A stretch of DNA of 41,209 bases from Crocosphaera sp. (GTDB taxonomy: Bacteria > Cyanobacteriota > Cyanobacteriia > Cyanobacteriales > Microcystaceae). Below the pieces are notes generated by a model. That model saw nothing but the letters and a program-made list of their open reading frames with translations, had not been told where the DNA came from and did not search any database. The DNA lies in the NCBI RefSeq assembly GCF_030064895.1, contig NZ_JASJEB010000026.1, positions 1 to 41,209 of the forward strand. Direction: 5' to 3'. This document shows positions 40,950 to 41,209 of this stretch, piece after piece. Every line of letters begins with the position of its first letter. Position 1 is the first letter of the stretch. The position numbers and the translations under genes are program-made.

Positions 40950-41209
40950 TAGGCCAATGCTATACCAAACTAAAAAAGAGCTTAACGACTGATATTAAGC
41001 CCTCACACATAAGAATTGAGAATTTAGAATTAAAGGTTTGACTATATTTGTGTTGAATGTTTAGGATACAATGAAAAAACTCTGAATCCTTATTCTATTT
41101 TTGTTTTTTCGGCTCTCCCGTAGTTATGGTGATAAGTAAAACTTATACTTCGTAGGGTGGGTTAGGCGCAGGGTTGATTTTAATGAAAAGGGCATAAGTT
41201 TTGGTCTGC

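Overview
The window is chromosomal DNA of an AT-rich unicellular cyanobacterium, most like the Crocosphaera/Cyanothece group. Pointers are HIP1 octamers (GCGATCGC) in many genes, a four-ACT aspartate kinase, a CYP38/TLP40-type cyclophilin, DUF4327, DUF29 and Uma2 families, and runs of heptamer repeats. The taxon is an inference. No rRNA, tRNA, CRISPR array or intact transposon was seen.

Layout. 1-3000: repeat cluster, a DUF6816-like exported protein, an orphan Tat/TRAP solute-binding protein, a palindromic mobile-like repeat and a brnT-brnA toxin-antitoxin pair. 3000-3800: a structured, apparently decayed tract and a small unknown ORF. 3809-8590: Uma2 protein, larB, a rhodanese fold without its catalytic Cys, a small 2Fe-2S protein, cobQ, and a periplasmic protein resembling Ni/Co-uptake accessories. 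9008-12740: rpmG-rpsR, an RNase II/R exonuclease and conserved hypotheticals. 12820-20105: cyclophilin, then the class I ribonucleotide reductase genes nrdA and nrdB, separated by three tandem DUF29 paralogues. 20602-24359: a divergent N-formylglutamate-amidohydrolase-like protein, a methyltransferase, a decayed membrane-protein gene abutting an IS607-type recombinase relic, and an AEC transporter. 24408-27785: a four-gene operon around a metal P-type ATPase. 27972-34453: a GT-C-like membrane protein, queE, a double-CAP lipoprotein, an FAD oxidoreductase, and Uma2 with two decayed shards. 34650-41209: DUF2780, lysC, purH, DUF4327 and a second methyltransferase.

The most interesting locus is upstream of nrdA. 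A block of about 130 bp occurs twice, gap-free and about 86% identical. Each copy carries two NrdR-like palindromes 43 bp apart and an extended -10 promoter in which the second palindrome fills the spacer. The second copy drives nrdA. The first drives an independent 45-codon gene, with a perfect GGAGG Shine-Dalgarno, for a one-helix membrane protein. Near-identical hairpin terminators lie just before each promoter block. This looks like a small membrane protein under the same control as ribonucleotide reductase, which I do not recognise from any described system.
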